A stretch of 35,322 nucleotides of DNA from an uncultured Planctomycetota bacterium (lineage in GTDB: Bacteria > Planctomycetota > Planctomycetia > Gemmatales > HRBIN36), in contig CALFAY010000007.1 in the NCBI GenBank assembly GCA_937944855.1, positions 1 through 35,322 on the forward strand, in the 5' to 3' direction. The translations under genes were made by a program, and so were the position numbers. Below, in pieces: positions 9,101 to 16,802 of this stretch. Position 1 is the first letter of the stretch; each line of letters starts with the position of its first letter. Below the pieces are notes generated by a model, which searched no databases, was not told the DNA's origin, and was given only the letters and a program-made list of their open reading frames with translations.

Positions 9101-9378
9101 ATGGTGCTTTCGAGAAACTCGTCGGCCTCGTCTTCCCGGCCGAGATGGACGAGACACTGGATACCGAAGCTCAGATCGTTGCCGACCTGACTCGGATCGG
9201 ACTTGGGATCGAGGGCGAGCTTGCGGAAGTCCTCGTAAGCATCTTTCCAGTTGCCGTTGTTAGCCGCCATCTGGGCACGTTGTCGCACGGCGTTCTCCGC
9301 AGGATTCTGAGCGTAGGCCCATACCCCACAGGCTGCGGTCAAGGCCATCGCCACCAGCATCAGTCTGTGAAATGTCAT
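3193..9378 (-). CDS. Bacterial alpha-2-macroglobulin family protein (2061 aa)
   Basis: A signal peptide (about 1-23, ending near AYAQNP) exports this very large protein. The N-terminal third has TPR-like helical repeats, longer than in E. coli YfaS-type proteins. An MG2-type domain starts near residue 640 (TDRPVYRP). Bait/MG segments follow, then a Gly-rich linker near 1230-1260 (GGGGFGGGLGGGGGF). The A2M domain is at about 1305-1390. The thioester motif GCTEQ has Cys1523 and Gln1526 intact, in an alpha-alpha toroid (thioester domain). The C-terminal receptor-like domain ends in YAPELKGNSDEMKIRI. Members trap attacking proteases by covalent linkage and protect the envelope. A Trp/Pro/Tyr-rich insert at about 787-835 is unusual. 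No PbpC gene, the common partner in Proteobacteria, is adjacent. ATG at 9378 has a GAGGG about 12 nt upstream. Confidence 0.95.
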   Translation of the reverse strand: MTFHRLMLVAMALTAACGVWAYAQNPAENAVRQRAQMAANNGNWKDAYEDFRKLALDPKSDPSQVGNDLSFGIQCLVHLGREDEADEFLESTIAAHAKNWRLLWTAAQQYQQINHFGFVVAGKFHRGHRRGQGKYVSSFERDRVRTLQLMQQAMPLADADPAKSEVATFYFNFAEFLKSGTFGPDSWRLQYLTDLKELPDYGEAQGFRWRRGWGVQQDKGAPVDADGKPIFYAVPESWDTAKSDGERWRWLLRKAAEIDKSKALQADLVFAHFLADEFGVHTLAGFGLPVADDTRRDESGTYALHTLSDDETIARLASGIKRFTLADEFNYIKIYRKIAEAGRSPQGEAARDALSRIYLDRRQYVKGAEAVRTALREYGPGSDNQRQKMLDQIVGNWGRFESVSSFAAGTKATVDLRFRNATRVEFEAWEINVGQFLDDVMAYLRSNPARLDWNRVNVEQIGWRLMEERQSKYVTRRVASWAQDLKPRPEHVDSVITITTPLDKAGAYLLTGTMNNGNTTRIILWLNDTLIVHKMLEGRSLYFITDAATGQPLSGVNVTFFGWRQEQVGRTNNFRVLSQQIKAVTDADGQAFLTSNQFPADRNWQVIAIVRTADGRLAHLGFNHVWFGRQHDAEYEATKVFTITDRPVYRPLQPVRFKLWVAHAKYDQKGTSPFAGQTFQVQIKDPMGKDVFEKTLTADKYGGLAGEYVLPNDAPLGVYSLMIPNHGGGSFRVEEYKKPEFEVKVEAPQEPVKLGDAIEATIQARYYFGSPVVNARVKYKVLRTAHATHWFAPMPWDWLYGPGYWWFSPEYGWYPGFAQWGCRKPLPWWWGLPPDPPEVVMENEVEIGPDGTVKVLIDTFLAKELHGDTDHKYQITAEVTDQSRRTIVGSGEVIAARKPFKVHVWVDRGHYRIGDTIQAHLAARTPDGKPVQGKGKLTLYAVRYDQGRKPTETPVQSWEIDTDPEGRASQQIAASEAGQFRISYLVADAKGNSIEGGYLFVIRGQGFDGRAFRFNDIELIPDKTEYAPGDTVRLLINTNRDNGTVALFVRPTNGVYLPPKIIRLNGKSSVEEIGVVQKDMPNFFVEALTVADGKVFEEVREIVVPPQKRVLNVTLEPSAKEFLPGQEAKVKIKLTDYFGEPFVGSTVLTIYDRSVEYISGGSNVPEIKAFFWQWRRHHHPSTLSNVRHFWQLLRPTEIPMQNLGIFGEGVVDEMAESDALATKEGRRQEALAFKGGGGFGGGLGGGGGFAMDRAAPAPEAAPPAPTAGRELQNFAAERKADGKPLLDGAGPGALQPVQPTVRTQFADTALWVAALETDARGEAEVSLKMPENLTGWKVKCWAMGQGTQVGEGETEVVTRKNLLVRLQAPRFFVEKDEVVLSANVHNYLKSPKSVAVSLELDGSTLQLVGDANRQVEIAAGGEQRVDWTVKVLREGQAVVRMKALTDEESDAVEMTFPVYVHGMLKMDSFSGVIRPEFESGKVALRVPKERRINETRLEVRWSPTLAGAMVDALPYLVEYPYGCTEQTLNRFIPTVITQNILKRMNLDLKAIRDKRANLNAQEIGDPQKRAEGWKRFDRNPVFDEAEVENMVKAGLRDLAGMQCSDGGWGWFSGYGERSYPHTTAVVVHGLHVARQNGVELPPGMLEQGVAWLRSYQAEQVQKLKNAAGKINPYKEHADAVDALVYMVLVESDVADADMLEFLYRDRTKLPVYAKALYGLALHQQRQNEKLAMILQNIEQFLVLDDENQTAYLRLPADSPWWYWHGSETEANAFYVKLLSRVNPKDERPSRLVKYLLNNRKHATYWNSTRDTAYAIEALAEFLQASGEDRPDLTVEVWLDGKKLKETAITADNLFTFDGTLVLEGDAISDGEHLLELRKKGNGPLYFNAYLTNFTLEDFITRAGLEVKVNRKFYKLTPVDKTVKVQGVRGQALDQKVEKYQRTELPNLSQVTSGDLVEVELEIESKNDYEYLIFEDMKAAGFEPIEVRSGYTGNEMGAYVEFRDERVCFFVRWLARGKHSVSYRLRAEIPGSFSALPARGSAMYAPELKGNSDEMKIRIVDR

Positions 9379-9417
9379 GGCTGAAAAGCCCTCGAAAGAC
9401 AGGATCGCAATGCCCTC

Positions 9418-9423
9418 ATTGTA
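9418..9423 (-). promoter_or_regulatory. Candidate -10 box (TACAAT) for the macroglobulin gene
   Basis: TACAAT on the minus strand lies 39 nt before the macroglobulin ATG, in the 130-bp divergent gap shared with nth. No good -35 box is found at 16-18 nt. The same hexamer recurs upstream of three other genes in the window. Confidence 0.35.
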
Positions 9424-9508
9424 CCAAGACGAGCCTGGCTTCCGGGCAGATTGCAGTGAGACGCTTTTCCCACGCCACTAACTTTCTTTGGGAACGGGAA
9501 CCGCTACC

Positions 9509-10183
9509 ATGAGCGGCATGAAGGACCGACAGGACAATGCAAAACTCAGAGAGCGGCGGCGTCATGCGGCCAAGGTGCTGCGTATCCTGGCCAGGGAATA
9601 CCCCGATGCCGTATGCAGTCTGAATTATGCCACTCCGCTGCAACTGCTCATTGCCACCATCCTTTCCGCACAGTGCACGGATGAGCGGGTGAACATGGTC
9701 ACGCCGGCGCTGTTCGAGCGTTTTCCCGACGCCAAGGCGTTCGCTGCCGCCGAGCAAAAGGAGGTCGAAAAGCTGATCCAGTCCACCGGCTTTTATCGGA
9801 ACAAGGCCCGGAACATCATCGCCTGCTGCAAGGCCATCGTCAAACAGCACGGCGGCGAAGTGCCGGGAACGCTGGAGGGGCTGGTGCGGCTGCCCGGTGT
9901 AGGACGCAAGACAGCCAACGTCGTGCTCGGCAATGCCTTCGGCGTCCCCGGCATCGTCGTGGATACGCATGTGCTTCGGCTCAGCCGCCGGCTGGGTCTG
10001 ACCCGCGAAAAAGCGCCGGACAAGGTCGAACGGGACCTGATGCAGATTCTCCCCCCCGAGGAATGGGTGGCGTTCGGCCATCGCATGATCTATCACGGTC
10101 GCAAAGTCTGTCAGGCCCGCAAACCACGCTGCGACGTGTGCCCGCTGGCCGAGGTCTGTCCCCGCATCGGCGTCAAAGCGTGA
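9509..10183 (+). CDS. nth: Endonuclease III (DNA glycosylase/AP lyase)
   Basis: Nth removes oxidised pyrimidines and cleaves the abasic strand in base excision repair. Numbered from ATG 9509 (224 aa), the helix-hairpin-helix LPGVGRKTAN carries the catalytic lysine (Lys134), VDTHV carries the catalytic aspartate (Asp152), and the C-terminal [4Fe-4S] loop has Cys201, 208, 211 and 217 (C-x6-C-x2-C-x5-C). Length matches the family (about 210). The ATG at 9518 is equally possible; an in-frame TTG at 9488 is less likely. There is no strong Shine-Dalgarno. It runs divergently from the macroglobulin gene and converges on scpB with a 6-bp gap. Confidence 0.97.
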   Translation: MSGMKDRQDNAKLRERRRHAAKVLRILAREYPDAVCSLNYATPLQLLIATILSAQCTDERVNMVTPALFERFPDAKAFAAAEQKEVEKLIQSTGFYRNKARNIIACCKAIVKQHGGEVPGTLEGLVRLPGVGRKTANVVLGNAFGVPGIVVDTHVLRLSRRLGLTREKAPDKVERDLMQILPPEEWVAFGHRMIYHGRKVCQARKPRCDVCPLAEVCPRIGVKA

Positions 10184-10189
10184 TGCCGA

Positions 10190-10894
10190 TCAAAGCCGCG
10201 AAAGGTCGTCGCTTTCCGGCAGGTCTTCCAGCCGCGACAGGCCGAACAGTTCCAGGAACCGGGGCGTGGTGCCGTAGCGGACCGCCGATCCGCCGCCTTC
10301 GGCCCGACCGACCACCTCGATCAGTCCGAGCCGGACCAACTGACGCAGCGGCGCGGCGGAATCCTTGCCCCGCAGCGACTCGATTTCGGCCCGGGTGACC
10401 GGCTGGCGATAAGCGACGACGGACAGCACCTCGACCGCCGCCTGCGACAGCCGAGCCTCCTTCGGACCGCCGTAAAGCTTCTCAACGACGCAGCGGTAGC
10501 GCGGCCGGAGCGTGAGCACCTTGCCGCCCTCGTGCTGCTTGATGAGATAAGGCCGGCCCTGCTCCCGGTAGCTGCGGTTAAGTTGTGCGACGGTTTCCTC
10601 GAACTGATCCGGGGTCAGGCCGCGAATGACCTCGGCGGCGCGCTGGGCCGTCAGCGGCGTGCTGGAGACGAAGAGCATGGCTTCGAGAATGCGAAGCAAG
10701 GGCGGCGGCGAGTGCGGCGATGCAGCGGGACGAGGAGAGCACTTCCGTCCCGCGGGTTCGACGGGGGTTGATTCGGAAAAGGAATCTGACGGCGGTTCAA
10801 CATCGAGTTGCCACGTCCCGCCCGGACCCTCGGAGCGTCCGCCGGGTTGATCGTCGCTCAGGGGTGTGTCATCTTTGGACGTTGACATCGGCAT
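10190..10894 (-). CDS. scpB: Segregation and condensation protein B
   Basis: This 234-aa protein has an N-terminal extension of about 65 residues rich in Pro, Ser and Gly (probably disordered), then the two winged-helix domains of ScpB: LLRILEAMLFVSSTPLTAQ, followed by the highly conserved LSQAAVEVLSVVAYRQPVTR and EIESLRGKD. ScpB dimers bind ScpA and SMC to form the bacterial condensin that organises the chromosome. The start ATG (10894) lies 1 nt after the stop of the upstream TPR gene (TGACATG), so the two are almost certainly co-transcribed and probably translationally coupled. scpA and smc are not in the window. Confidence 0.95.
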   Translation of the reverse strand: MPMSTSKDDTPLSDDQPGGRSEGPGGTWQLDVEPPSDSFSESTPVEPAGRKCSPRPAASPHSPPPLLRILEAMLFVSSTPLTAQRAAEVIRGLTPDQFEETVAQLNRSYREQGRPYLIKQHEGGKVLTLRPRYRCVVEKLYGGPKEARLSQAAVEVLSVVAYRQPVTRAEIESLRGKDSAAPLRQLVRLGLIEVVGRAEGGGSAVRYGTTPRFLELFGLSRLEDLPESDDLSRL

Positions 10895-10895
10895 G

Positions 10896-13280
10896 TCACG
10901 GGGAAGAACTCGGTTGCGTCAGGGCCACAGCGGCGTCGAACCATTCCTGCCAGGCTTTTCGGTTGGAACGAGCCGATTCCAGTTCCTCTTCAGATAGCGA
11001 ATCCAGGATCCGCCGTCCTCGGGCGGCAGCTGTGCGTGCGGGTTCCCACTGCCGCCGGGCCAGATGGCCCTGGGTCAGATACATCGCGGCGGTCAACGTG
11101 GAAACCGAGGGCGGTTCCTGCTCCACGAATTGTTGCAGGTCGCTGAGGGCGTCATCGAGCTGCCCCAGGAGCAGGAGGCATTCGGCCCGGCCGACTCGAC
11201 TCTCCCGCCAGCGGACCAGCTCCTCAGGGGCGAGTTCGCCGCGGCGTCGAGCCGCATCGAGATCCGTCAGGACGATCTCGAACTGCTCGACGGCTTTTTG
11301 CAGCCGCTCCTGCCGCAGCTTGCGGTAAAACTCGCGGGCTGCCGGATTGTCGGAGGCATCCAGGCTGCGTGCTTCGAGTCGGGCGGCTCGGCGATGGGCC
11401 TCGGCCAGCCAGTAGCGGGTCGCTGTCATCTGCGGCTTGATTTCGCCGCTCAGGGCTTTTTCCAGATAGTCCGCAGCTTCGGCATAGGCGTCGCGGCGGA
11501 ACAGCACATGGACCAGGGCGAAGCCGGCCAGGCGTTGAAGATCGGCACTCGGTCCCAGGGCCGGCTGAGCGACGACTTCCTTCAGATGAGCCTCGGCTTC
11601 TTCGTACTCGCCGAAGTCGATGAGGACCAAAGCCAACAGATACTTGGCCTTCATCTGATGCGGTCCGAGTTGCCCGGCGGCCTGACGGAGCAGGCGCGCC
11701 GCCAATTCCCGCTTGCCCCGGGCCAGATACGTTTCTCCCAGGGCCAGTTGGGCGTCTGCTCGCCGCGGGGCGGCAAAGGTGCCGCGCAGGCCCAGTTTCA
11801 GGACGGACTCGGCCTGTTCGAGTTGTCGAGCCTGCAAGAAACCGTCGGCGGCCAGCCAGAGCAACTCGCCGCTGTCGCCTTCGCCGTTCAGTTCCCGGAC
11901 GGCTTCCAGGAAACACTCAGCCGATTGGCTCAGGCGATGTCTTCCCGAGACCAGCAATTCTTCCCGTTTGCTGCCCGTTTCGCGCTCCGCCTCGCGCAAC
12001 AACCGCAGTCCCAGTTCCCGCAACGACCTGCCGCGCCGCCGCTGGGCTTCTCCGAGAGGGGCGATCCGTTGGTAAGCGCTGGCCAACTCAGCGGCTGGCT
12101 CGAAGTGGCCTGCCTGCTGCCATGCCGACCAGAGGGCTTCGATCTCCTGCCGCCATTGCTGCGCATCGGCGTAAGGGCCTTTCCAGTCGGAAGCAAGGCT
12201 GTCCAGAGCGATTTGAAACTGGCTCAAGGCGTCGGCGTACTGACCGGCTTGAGCATGGAGCAGAGCGAGTTTGAAAACAGCGGCTCGGGTTTCGGGAGAT
12301 CGGGGAAACTCTCGTTCGAGCCGCTGCCAGATCGCTTGAGCTTCGCTTGGCCGTCCCAGAGCCAAATAGCAAGCCCCCAGGCCGAACAAGGCTTGCGGCA
12401 GAACCGGGCGGATCTCGTAAGTGCCGTTCAGTAAAGGCTCCCAGAGATCGAGGGCCGCCTGCCATTGGCCATGTTCGCAGAAGCTCCAGGCCATCAGATG
12501 GCGAGCTTGGGGATACTCCGGAGCGGAGGGCGGAATCCGGCCCAGAACGATACGGGCTTCCTCAATGTCGCCTTTCTGAAGCAGCAACTGGCCGCGTTTG
12601 AGCCGGACGGGATTGGGATTGGTCAGTGCAGCTTGAGCCAGAAGCCGCTCGGAAGCTCTCAAGGCCGCGTTAAGGTCAGGCGGATTACGCTCTAAGTGCA
12701 ATTGCATCAATAGTTTGTACCCGACAACCCGTTCTTCTGGCAGAGCGTCCAGGACCGCTTCGATCTCCTTGGCGGTCAAGGCCGGATCGCCGCCAGTGGC
12801 ATGCTGCGCAACAGCGACCAGGTAGCGCAACATTTTTTCGCGGCTGGGAGGCACACCGCACTGCTTCGCCCCGGCCAGTTCCGTTAAAGATTCCCGGAAA
12901 AGCTCGGCCTTTTGAGCATCAGGGGCTTGTTGCGCTTGTCGGAACAGCAAAATGCCGCGCAACATTTTCAAATCCCCGTCGAAGCGATCTCGATCCGGGA
13001 CGGCTTCTGCCAGTTCGATCGCAACTTGATACAAACGCTCGGCTTGGGACAAGTCTCCCGAATCGAGAGCCGACCAAGCTGAAGCGATGGAACGTTCCAA
13101 GGCGATTTCGGGACGCGGCGGCGCAACGAACCACACAGCCAGGGATATGACGAAGGCCAGAAGACCAACCAGGAACGCCGGCAACTGCCACAACTGACGC
13201 CAACCCGGCCGCCGAGTGCTGTCCGGTGCATTCATGCGGAACTCGACGCCGCTAGCGACGTCCCTCACCAGAGTTCTCAT
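10896..13280 (-). CDS. Membrane-anchored TPR protein, unknown function
   Basis: Counted from ATG 13280 the protein has 794 residues; ATG 13235 and an in-frame TTG at 13328 are alternatives. One transmembrane helix lies near residues 32-52 (LPAFLVGLLAFVISLAVWFV). The rest is a long array of tetratricopeptide-like helical pairs, for example AWSALDSGDLSQAERLYQVA, GQYADALSQFQIALDS, and GEYEEAEAHLKEVV. The TPR solenoid would be outside the cytoplasm if the short basic N-terminus stays inside. TPR arrays are protein-interaction scaffolds. The gene is directly upstream of scpB with a 1-nt gap, suggesting a link to chromosome segregation or only shared expression. No enzymatic domain is visible. Confidence 0.85.
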   Translation of the reverse strand: MRTLVRDVASGVEFRMNAPDSTRRPGWRQLWQLPAFLVGLLAFVISLAVWFVAPPRPEIALERSIASAWSALDSGDLSQAERLYQVAIELAEAVPDRDRFDGDLKMLRGILLFRQAQQAPDAQKAELFRESLTELAGAKQCGVPPSREKMLRYLVAVAQHATGGDPALTAKEIEAVLDALPEERVVGYKLLMQLHLERNPPDLNAALRASERLLAQAALTNPNPVRLKRGQLLLQKGDIEEARIVLGRIPPSAPEYPQARHLMAWSFCEHGQWQAALDLWEPLLNGTYEIRPVLPQALFGLGACYLALGRPSEAQAIWQRLEREFPRSPETRAAVFKLALLHAQAGQYADALSQFQIALDSLASDWKGPYADAQQWRQEIEALWSAWQQAGHFEPAAELASAYQRIAPLGEAQRRRGRSLRELGLRLLREAERETGSKREELLVSGRHRLSQSAECFLEAVRELNGEGDSGELLWLAADGFLQARQLEQAESVLKLGLRGTFAAPRRADAQLALGETYLARGKRELAARLLRQAAGQLGPHQMKAKYLLALVLIDFGEYEEAEAHLKEVVAQPALGPSADLQRLAGFALVHVLFRRDAYAEAADYLEKALSGEIKPQMTATRYWLAEAHRRAARLEARSLDASDNPAAREFYRKLRQERLQKAVEQFEIVLTDLDAARRRGELAPEELVRWRESRVGRAECLLLLGQLDDALSDLQQFVEQEPPSVSTLTAAMYLTQGHLARRQWEPARTAAARGRRILDSLSEEELESARSNRKAWQEWFDAAVALTQPSSSP

Positions 13281-13804
13281 ATCCCCCAAAAGTTTTGGAC
13301 CTGTGACAAAGCCAGAGGATCCTGTCAATGCGAACTAGCCGGCCAACATCCGAAGTTTTCCGCGCAACATTTTCCGCAGGACTCATTGAGCTGATACTTG
13401 CAATTCGTCAAATAACTGCCTGGGAGGATGTTCGGAAAATGCACAACTTGCGCAAATCTGGAAGAACACTTTAATTTCATCCTGAACGGCTGTCGAGTAA
13501 GCTTTCTGGATTGTAACCTCCCCTCGTGCCGGTCCCAAGCTTGGTCGCGCCGTGCCGATGCGAAGTGAACATTGGGTCCGCAAAGGGGCGAGAGGTTGGT
13601 CCAAATTGCCAGCCGATCTGCGGGTGATTCACTTTGTCGGATGGTCCTTGGGCCAGGAGTCTAGATCAATTCAACACATCTCGCCGGGGACCGCTTCGAT
13701 ACGCCACCTTGTGCAGTCCCTCTTGGTCTCGTAGGCTGTGCCGATGTGTGGGCAAATGAGTTGACACGCAGGACGACTGGCAGACTTCGCAAAGGAGCCG
13801 GGTG
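13281..13804. other. Divergent intergenic region, no gene seen
   Basis: About 520 bp separate the TPR gene from the M32 peptidase gene. Short ORFs here lack ribosome sites and protein-like composition. A possible plus-strand promoter is TTGCGC (13448-13453), 16 nt, TTTAAT (13470-13475), in a locally AT-richer patch; it would give a 320-nt leader. TTGACA at 13761 has no matching -10 box. AAAGGAG at 13791 is the ribosome site of the M32 gene. Confidence 0.4.
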
Positions 13805-15316
13805 ATGCCGCGTACTCCCGAACAGGCCTACTCGGAATTGCTTCGCCGCATGAAGGAACGCACCCTGCTGGCCTCGTGCGCCGGCTTGCTCGGCTGGGAC
13901 GAGCGGACCTACATGCCGCGCCAAGGAGCGAACCTGCGGGCGGAGCAGGCGGCCCTGCTGGCCCGGATGGTCCATGAGATGCTGACCGCTCCGGCCATCG
14001 GATTGTTGTTGGAAGAGGTCGAAAACTCCCGGTTGGTCGAAGATCCGCAAAGCGATGCGGCCGTCAATGTCCGCGAAATCCGCCGCCAATACGACCGGGC
14101 CGTCAAACTGCCGCGGACTCTGGTCGAGGAATTAGCCCGCGCTTCCACCCTGGGCCAGCAGGCCTGGCAGGAGGCCCGGAGTCGATCCGATTTCGCCTCG
14201 TTCGCTCCGCACTTGCGAAAGCTCGTGCAGTTGAAGCGGGAAGAGGCCCAGGCCGTGGGTTTCAAGGGAGCGGCCTACGATGCTTTGCTCGACGATTACG
14301 AACCCGGGGAAACCACCGCATCGCTGCGTTGGCTCTTCGCCGAGTTGAGGGCCGAGCTGGTTCCGCTCGTCGAACAGGCAGCCGAAGGGAAAGTGCGGGC
14401 GTGCTCCAACATCCTCCGCCGGGAGTATGACGCGGACCGCCAACAGATCGTCTGTCAGGCGGTGGCCGCCGCTATCGGCTTCGACTTCGATGCCGGCCGA
14501 CTCGACGTGACGACTCACCCGTTTTGCAGTGGTCTGGGGCCGGGCGACGTCCGCCTCACCACGCGCTACAACCCGGTGCAGTTCAGCGAGGGCTTCTTCG
14601 GCACCTTGCACGAGGTTGGACACGGCCTGTACGAGCAAGGCTTGCCGGCCGAGCACTACGGAACCCCGCTGGGCGAGGCCTGCTCGCTGGGCATCCACGA
14701 ATCGCAATCGCGAATGTGGGAGAATCTGGTCGGCCGCAGCGCCCCGTTCTGGCGGCACTGGTTCCCTCGGCTTCGGCAGGTCTTCTGGGAGCCGTTGCGG
14801 GACGTCAAGCTGGATGACTGGCTGTTGGCCGTCAACGAAGTGAAACGATCCTTCATCCGCATCGAGGCCGACGAGACGACTTACAACCTGCATATCATCC
14901 TCCGGTTTGAACTCGAACAGGCCCTGATTCACGGGGATCTGTCAGCCGACGAGGTGCCCGCCGCCTGGAACGAAGGATTCAAGAAGACCCTGGGACTGAC
15001 GCCGCCGGACGACGCTCACGGCTGTCTTCAGGACATCCACTGGAGCGCCGGCCTGTTTGGCTACTTCCCGACCTACACGTTGGGAAATCTGTATGCCGCT
15101 CAGTTCATGGAACAGGCCCGGCAGGACCTCGGGGACCTGGATGCCGCCTTCGAGCGGGGGGATTTTCTGACCTTGAAAAGCTGGCTCAACGACAAGATTC
15201 ATCGCCACGGCAAACGCTACCTGGCTCCGGAACTGTGCCAGCGGGTGACGGGCAAGCCGCTCTCGCCCCAGCCGTTGCTGCGGCATCTGCGCAACAAGGT
15301 GGCACGTCTTTCCTGA
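13805..15316 (+). CDS. Thermostable carboxypeptidase (peptidase M32, Taq type)
   Basis: The 503-aa length matches carboxypeptidase Taq (about 500). The zinc site is HEVGH (His269-His273) followed by HESQSRMWEN (Glu299), the M32 signature. The N-terminal LLGWDERTYMP and the GLTPPDDAHGCLQDIHWSAG and FGYFPTYTLGNLYAAQF segments are also typical. The enzyme is a cytoplasmic metallocarboxypeptidase that removes C-terminal residues with broad specificity. AAAGGAG (13791-13797) sits 7 nt before ATG 13805, which decides the start over the adjacent GTG 13802. It converges on the histidine kinase gene with a 7-bp gap. Confidence 0.97.
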   Translation: MPRTPEQAYSELLRRMKERTLLASCAGLLGWDERTYMPRQGANLRAEQAALLARMVHEMLTAPAIGLLLEEVENSRLVEDPQSDAAVNVREIRRQYDRAVKLPRTLVEELARASTLGQQAWQEARSRSDFASFAPHLRKLVQLKREEAQAVGFKGAAYDALLDDYEPGETTASLRWLFAELRAELVPLVEQAAEGKVRACSNILRREYDADRQQIVCQAVAAAIGFDFDAGRLDVTTHPFCSGLGPGDVRLTTRYNPVQFSEGFFGTLHEVGHGLYEQGLPAEHYGTPLGEACSLGIHESQSRMWENLVGRSAPFWRHWFPRLRQVFWEPLRDVKLDDWLLAVNEVKRSFIRIEADETTYNLHIILRFELEQALIHGDLSADEVPAAWNEGFKKTLGLTPPDDAHGCLQDIHWSAGLFGYFPTYTLGNLYAAQFMEQARQDLGDLDAAFERGDFLTLKSWLNDKIHRHGKRYLAPELCQRVTGKPLSPQPLLRHLRNKVARLS

Positions 15317-15323
15317 CGCGGGT

Positions 15324-16754
15324 TTACGAATCGGTCTGCGAAAGGTACTTCTCAGCCGAAGGTAGGACCAGGCGGAAGCAGGTGCGGTTGTCGGTGCGGA
15401 ACCAGGACAGATTCCCTCCGTGGGACTGAGCCACCTGCCAGGCCACGGCCAGCCCAAGGCCGATGCCGTCCGGCTTGCCCGTGACGAATGGCTCGAAGAG
15501 GCGATCGGCAATGCGGGGATCGGGACCGGGGCCAGTGTCGAAGACCTCGACGACGTGGTGTCCGTTTTCATGCCGAGTGACGATCTCGACGCTGCCGCCG
15601 CGTCCTGCCGCCTCGATGGCGTTCTGAACGACGTTGAGCAGCAAATGGCTGAGGCTGCCGGGATGTCCCCACAACGCAGGGGACTCATGCTGTCCGCCTT
15701 TCGTTTCGTCGCCATGCTGCTGATCTTGCGTCCCGCCGTCGAGACGGTTCCAGGTCAGCTCCACCTGATGGTGACGGGCCTGGGGTTTGAGCAGTTGAAG
15801 CATTTCCTGGATGAGTTCCGGCAGAGAGAGGAGGCGCTGCGAATCCGCCTCGGTTCGTCCGAGGTCGAGAAAGCGATGCAGATGGGTTTCGACCAGGGTG
15901 AGTTGGCGGAGGGCCACGTCGAGCGGCTCGTTGTCGAGTTCCGGATGTTCACGGAGATGGACCTGCACGGCAAGCCTGGCTCCGGCGATGCCGTTGCGGA
16001 GCTGATGGGCCAGACCGCCTCCCAGTTGTCCCAGGAGGCGAAGTCGCTCGGTCTTTTGCACGGTATCGCGGAGCCGAGCCAACTGCTCGGCCATGTCATT
16101 GACGGAGGCGGCCAGGTCGCGGAGTTCGTCGTTCCACAAAGGCAGGGGCATCGGGCCGAAATCGCCGGCGGCAATCATGCGGGTACGTCGCTGCAAGTCG
16201 CGGACGCGGGAGCTGAGCCGAGCGGCGATGAGGATCGCCAGCACCACAGCGACGATACCGCCTGCCGCGCCGATCGCCAGCACGGGCCGAACTGCCTCCC
16301 AAAGGGCATGTTGCCAGCGCGAGTAGGGGTAGAGCAGGATGAGCAACCCGGCTTTGTCTCCCCGCGAGGTGTGAAGCTGCACGCCACTGAGCAGGAACGT
16401 CTCGTCTCCGATGAGCACCGGGTCGCTGAGGCGAAACGCTTTTTCATCTTTTTCCATCGGCACGGCTGCCAGGAGCGTTTCCGAGACCGAGGGCAAGGTC
16501 GAAAGGCACCGGCCATCGGGGGCGATGACCACCACCTCGGTTCCGGACAGGCCCTTCACCTGCTGAAGCACGGAGGCGGTCAGAGGGAAAGGCACGTCGC
16601 CCAACACGCCGGCCATGTTGCGGACCTGAGCTTCGACCTCCTGGCGAATGGCCCGCTCGGCAGCGGCATAGGCCATCCAGGTTCCCAGCCCGAACGCGCC
16701 CAACATCAAGGCCGCTACAGGAACCAGGACTTGAGCGAGAATCGGCCAACGCAT
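15324..16754 (-). CDS. Membrane sensor histidine kinase
   Basis: From ATG 16754 the protein has 476 residues. TM1 is at about 7-30 and TM2 at about 155-178, enclosing a 125-residue periplasmic sensor region that contains a PAS/cache-like IAPDGRCLST. HAMP follows (about 179-230), then a HisKA-type H-box LAHQLRNGIAG with His250, and the HATPase domain with N-box NVVQNAIEAA, G1 DTGPGPD, F-box LFEPFVTGK and G2 GIGLGLAVAWQ. A hydrophilic Gln/His/Gly-rich linker (GGTQDQQHGDETKGGQHE) precedes the ATPase. Homologues usually pair with an NtrC-type or other response regulator, but none is adjacent, so this is an orphan here. In-frame starts further upstream would overlap trmB and are unlikely. Confidence 0.92.
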   Translation of the reverse strand: MRWPILAQVLVPVAALMLGAFGLGTWMAYAAAERAIRQEVEAQVRNMAGVLGDVPFPLTASVLQQVKGLSGTEVVVIAPDGRCLSTLPSVSETLLAAVPMEKDEKAFRLSDPVLIGDETFLLSGVQLHTSRGDKAGLLILLYPYSRWQHALWEAVRPVLAIGAAGGIVAVVLAILIAARLSSRVRDLQRRTRMIAAGDFGPMPLPLWNDELRDLAASVNDMAEQLARLRDTVQKTERLRLLGQLGGGLAHQLRNGIAGARLAVQVHLREHPELDNEPLDVALRQLTLVETHLHRFLDLGRTEADSQRLLSLPELIQEMLQLLKPQARHHQVELTWNRLDGGTQDQQHGDETKGGQHESPALWGHPGSLSHLLLNVVQNAIEAAGRGGSVEIVTRHENGHHVVEVFDTGPGPDPRIADRLFEPFVTGKPDGIGLGLAVAWQVAQSHGGNLSWFRTDNRTCFRLVLPSAEKYLSQTDS

Positions 16755-16802
16755 CGAAAGGAGTCTCCCGTCGCATCCGGCGGAGGCATTCAAGGAGCGG
16801 CT

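Noticed and set aside
3325..9384. Two huge plus-strand ORFs (1049 and 921 codons) opposite the macroglobulin gene
   Set aside because: They are in the codon-aligned antisense frame. This frame lacks stops whenever the sense gene avoids TTA, CTA and TCA codons, as GC-rich genes do. The products have no recognisable domains. The same explains long antisense frames over the TPR, histidine kinase, topA, PpiD-like and Ser/Thr kinase genes.
13327..13350. TTGACA as a -35 box, overlapping a possible TTG start of the TPR gene
   Set aside because: No -10 hexamer lies 16-18 nt downstream, and the ATG at 13280 is a simpler start.
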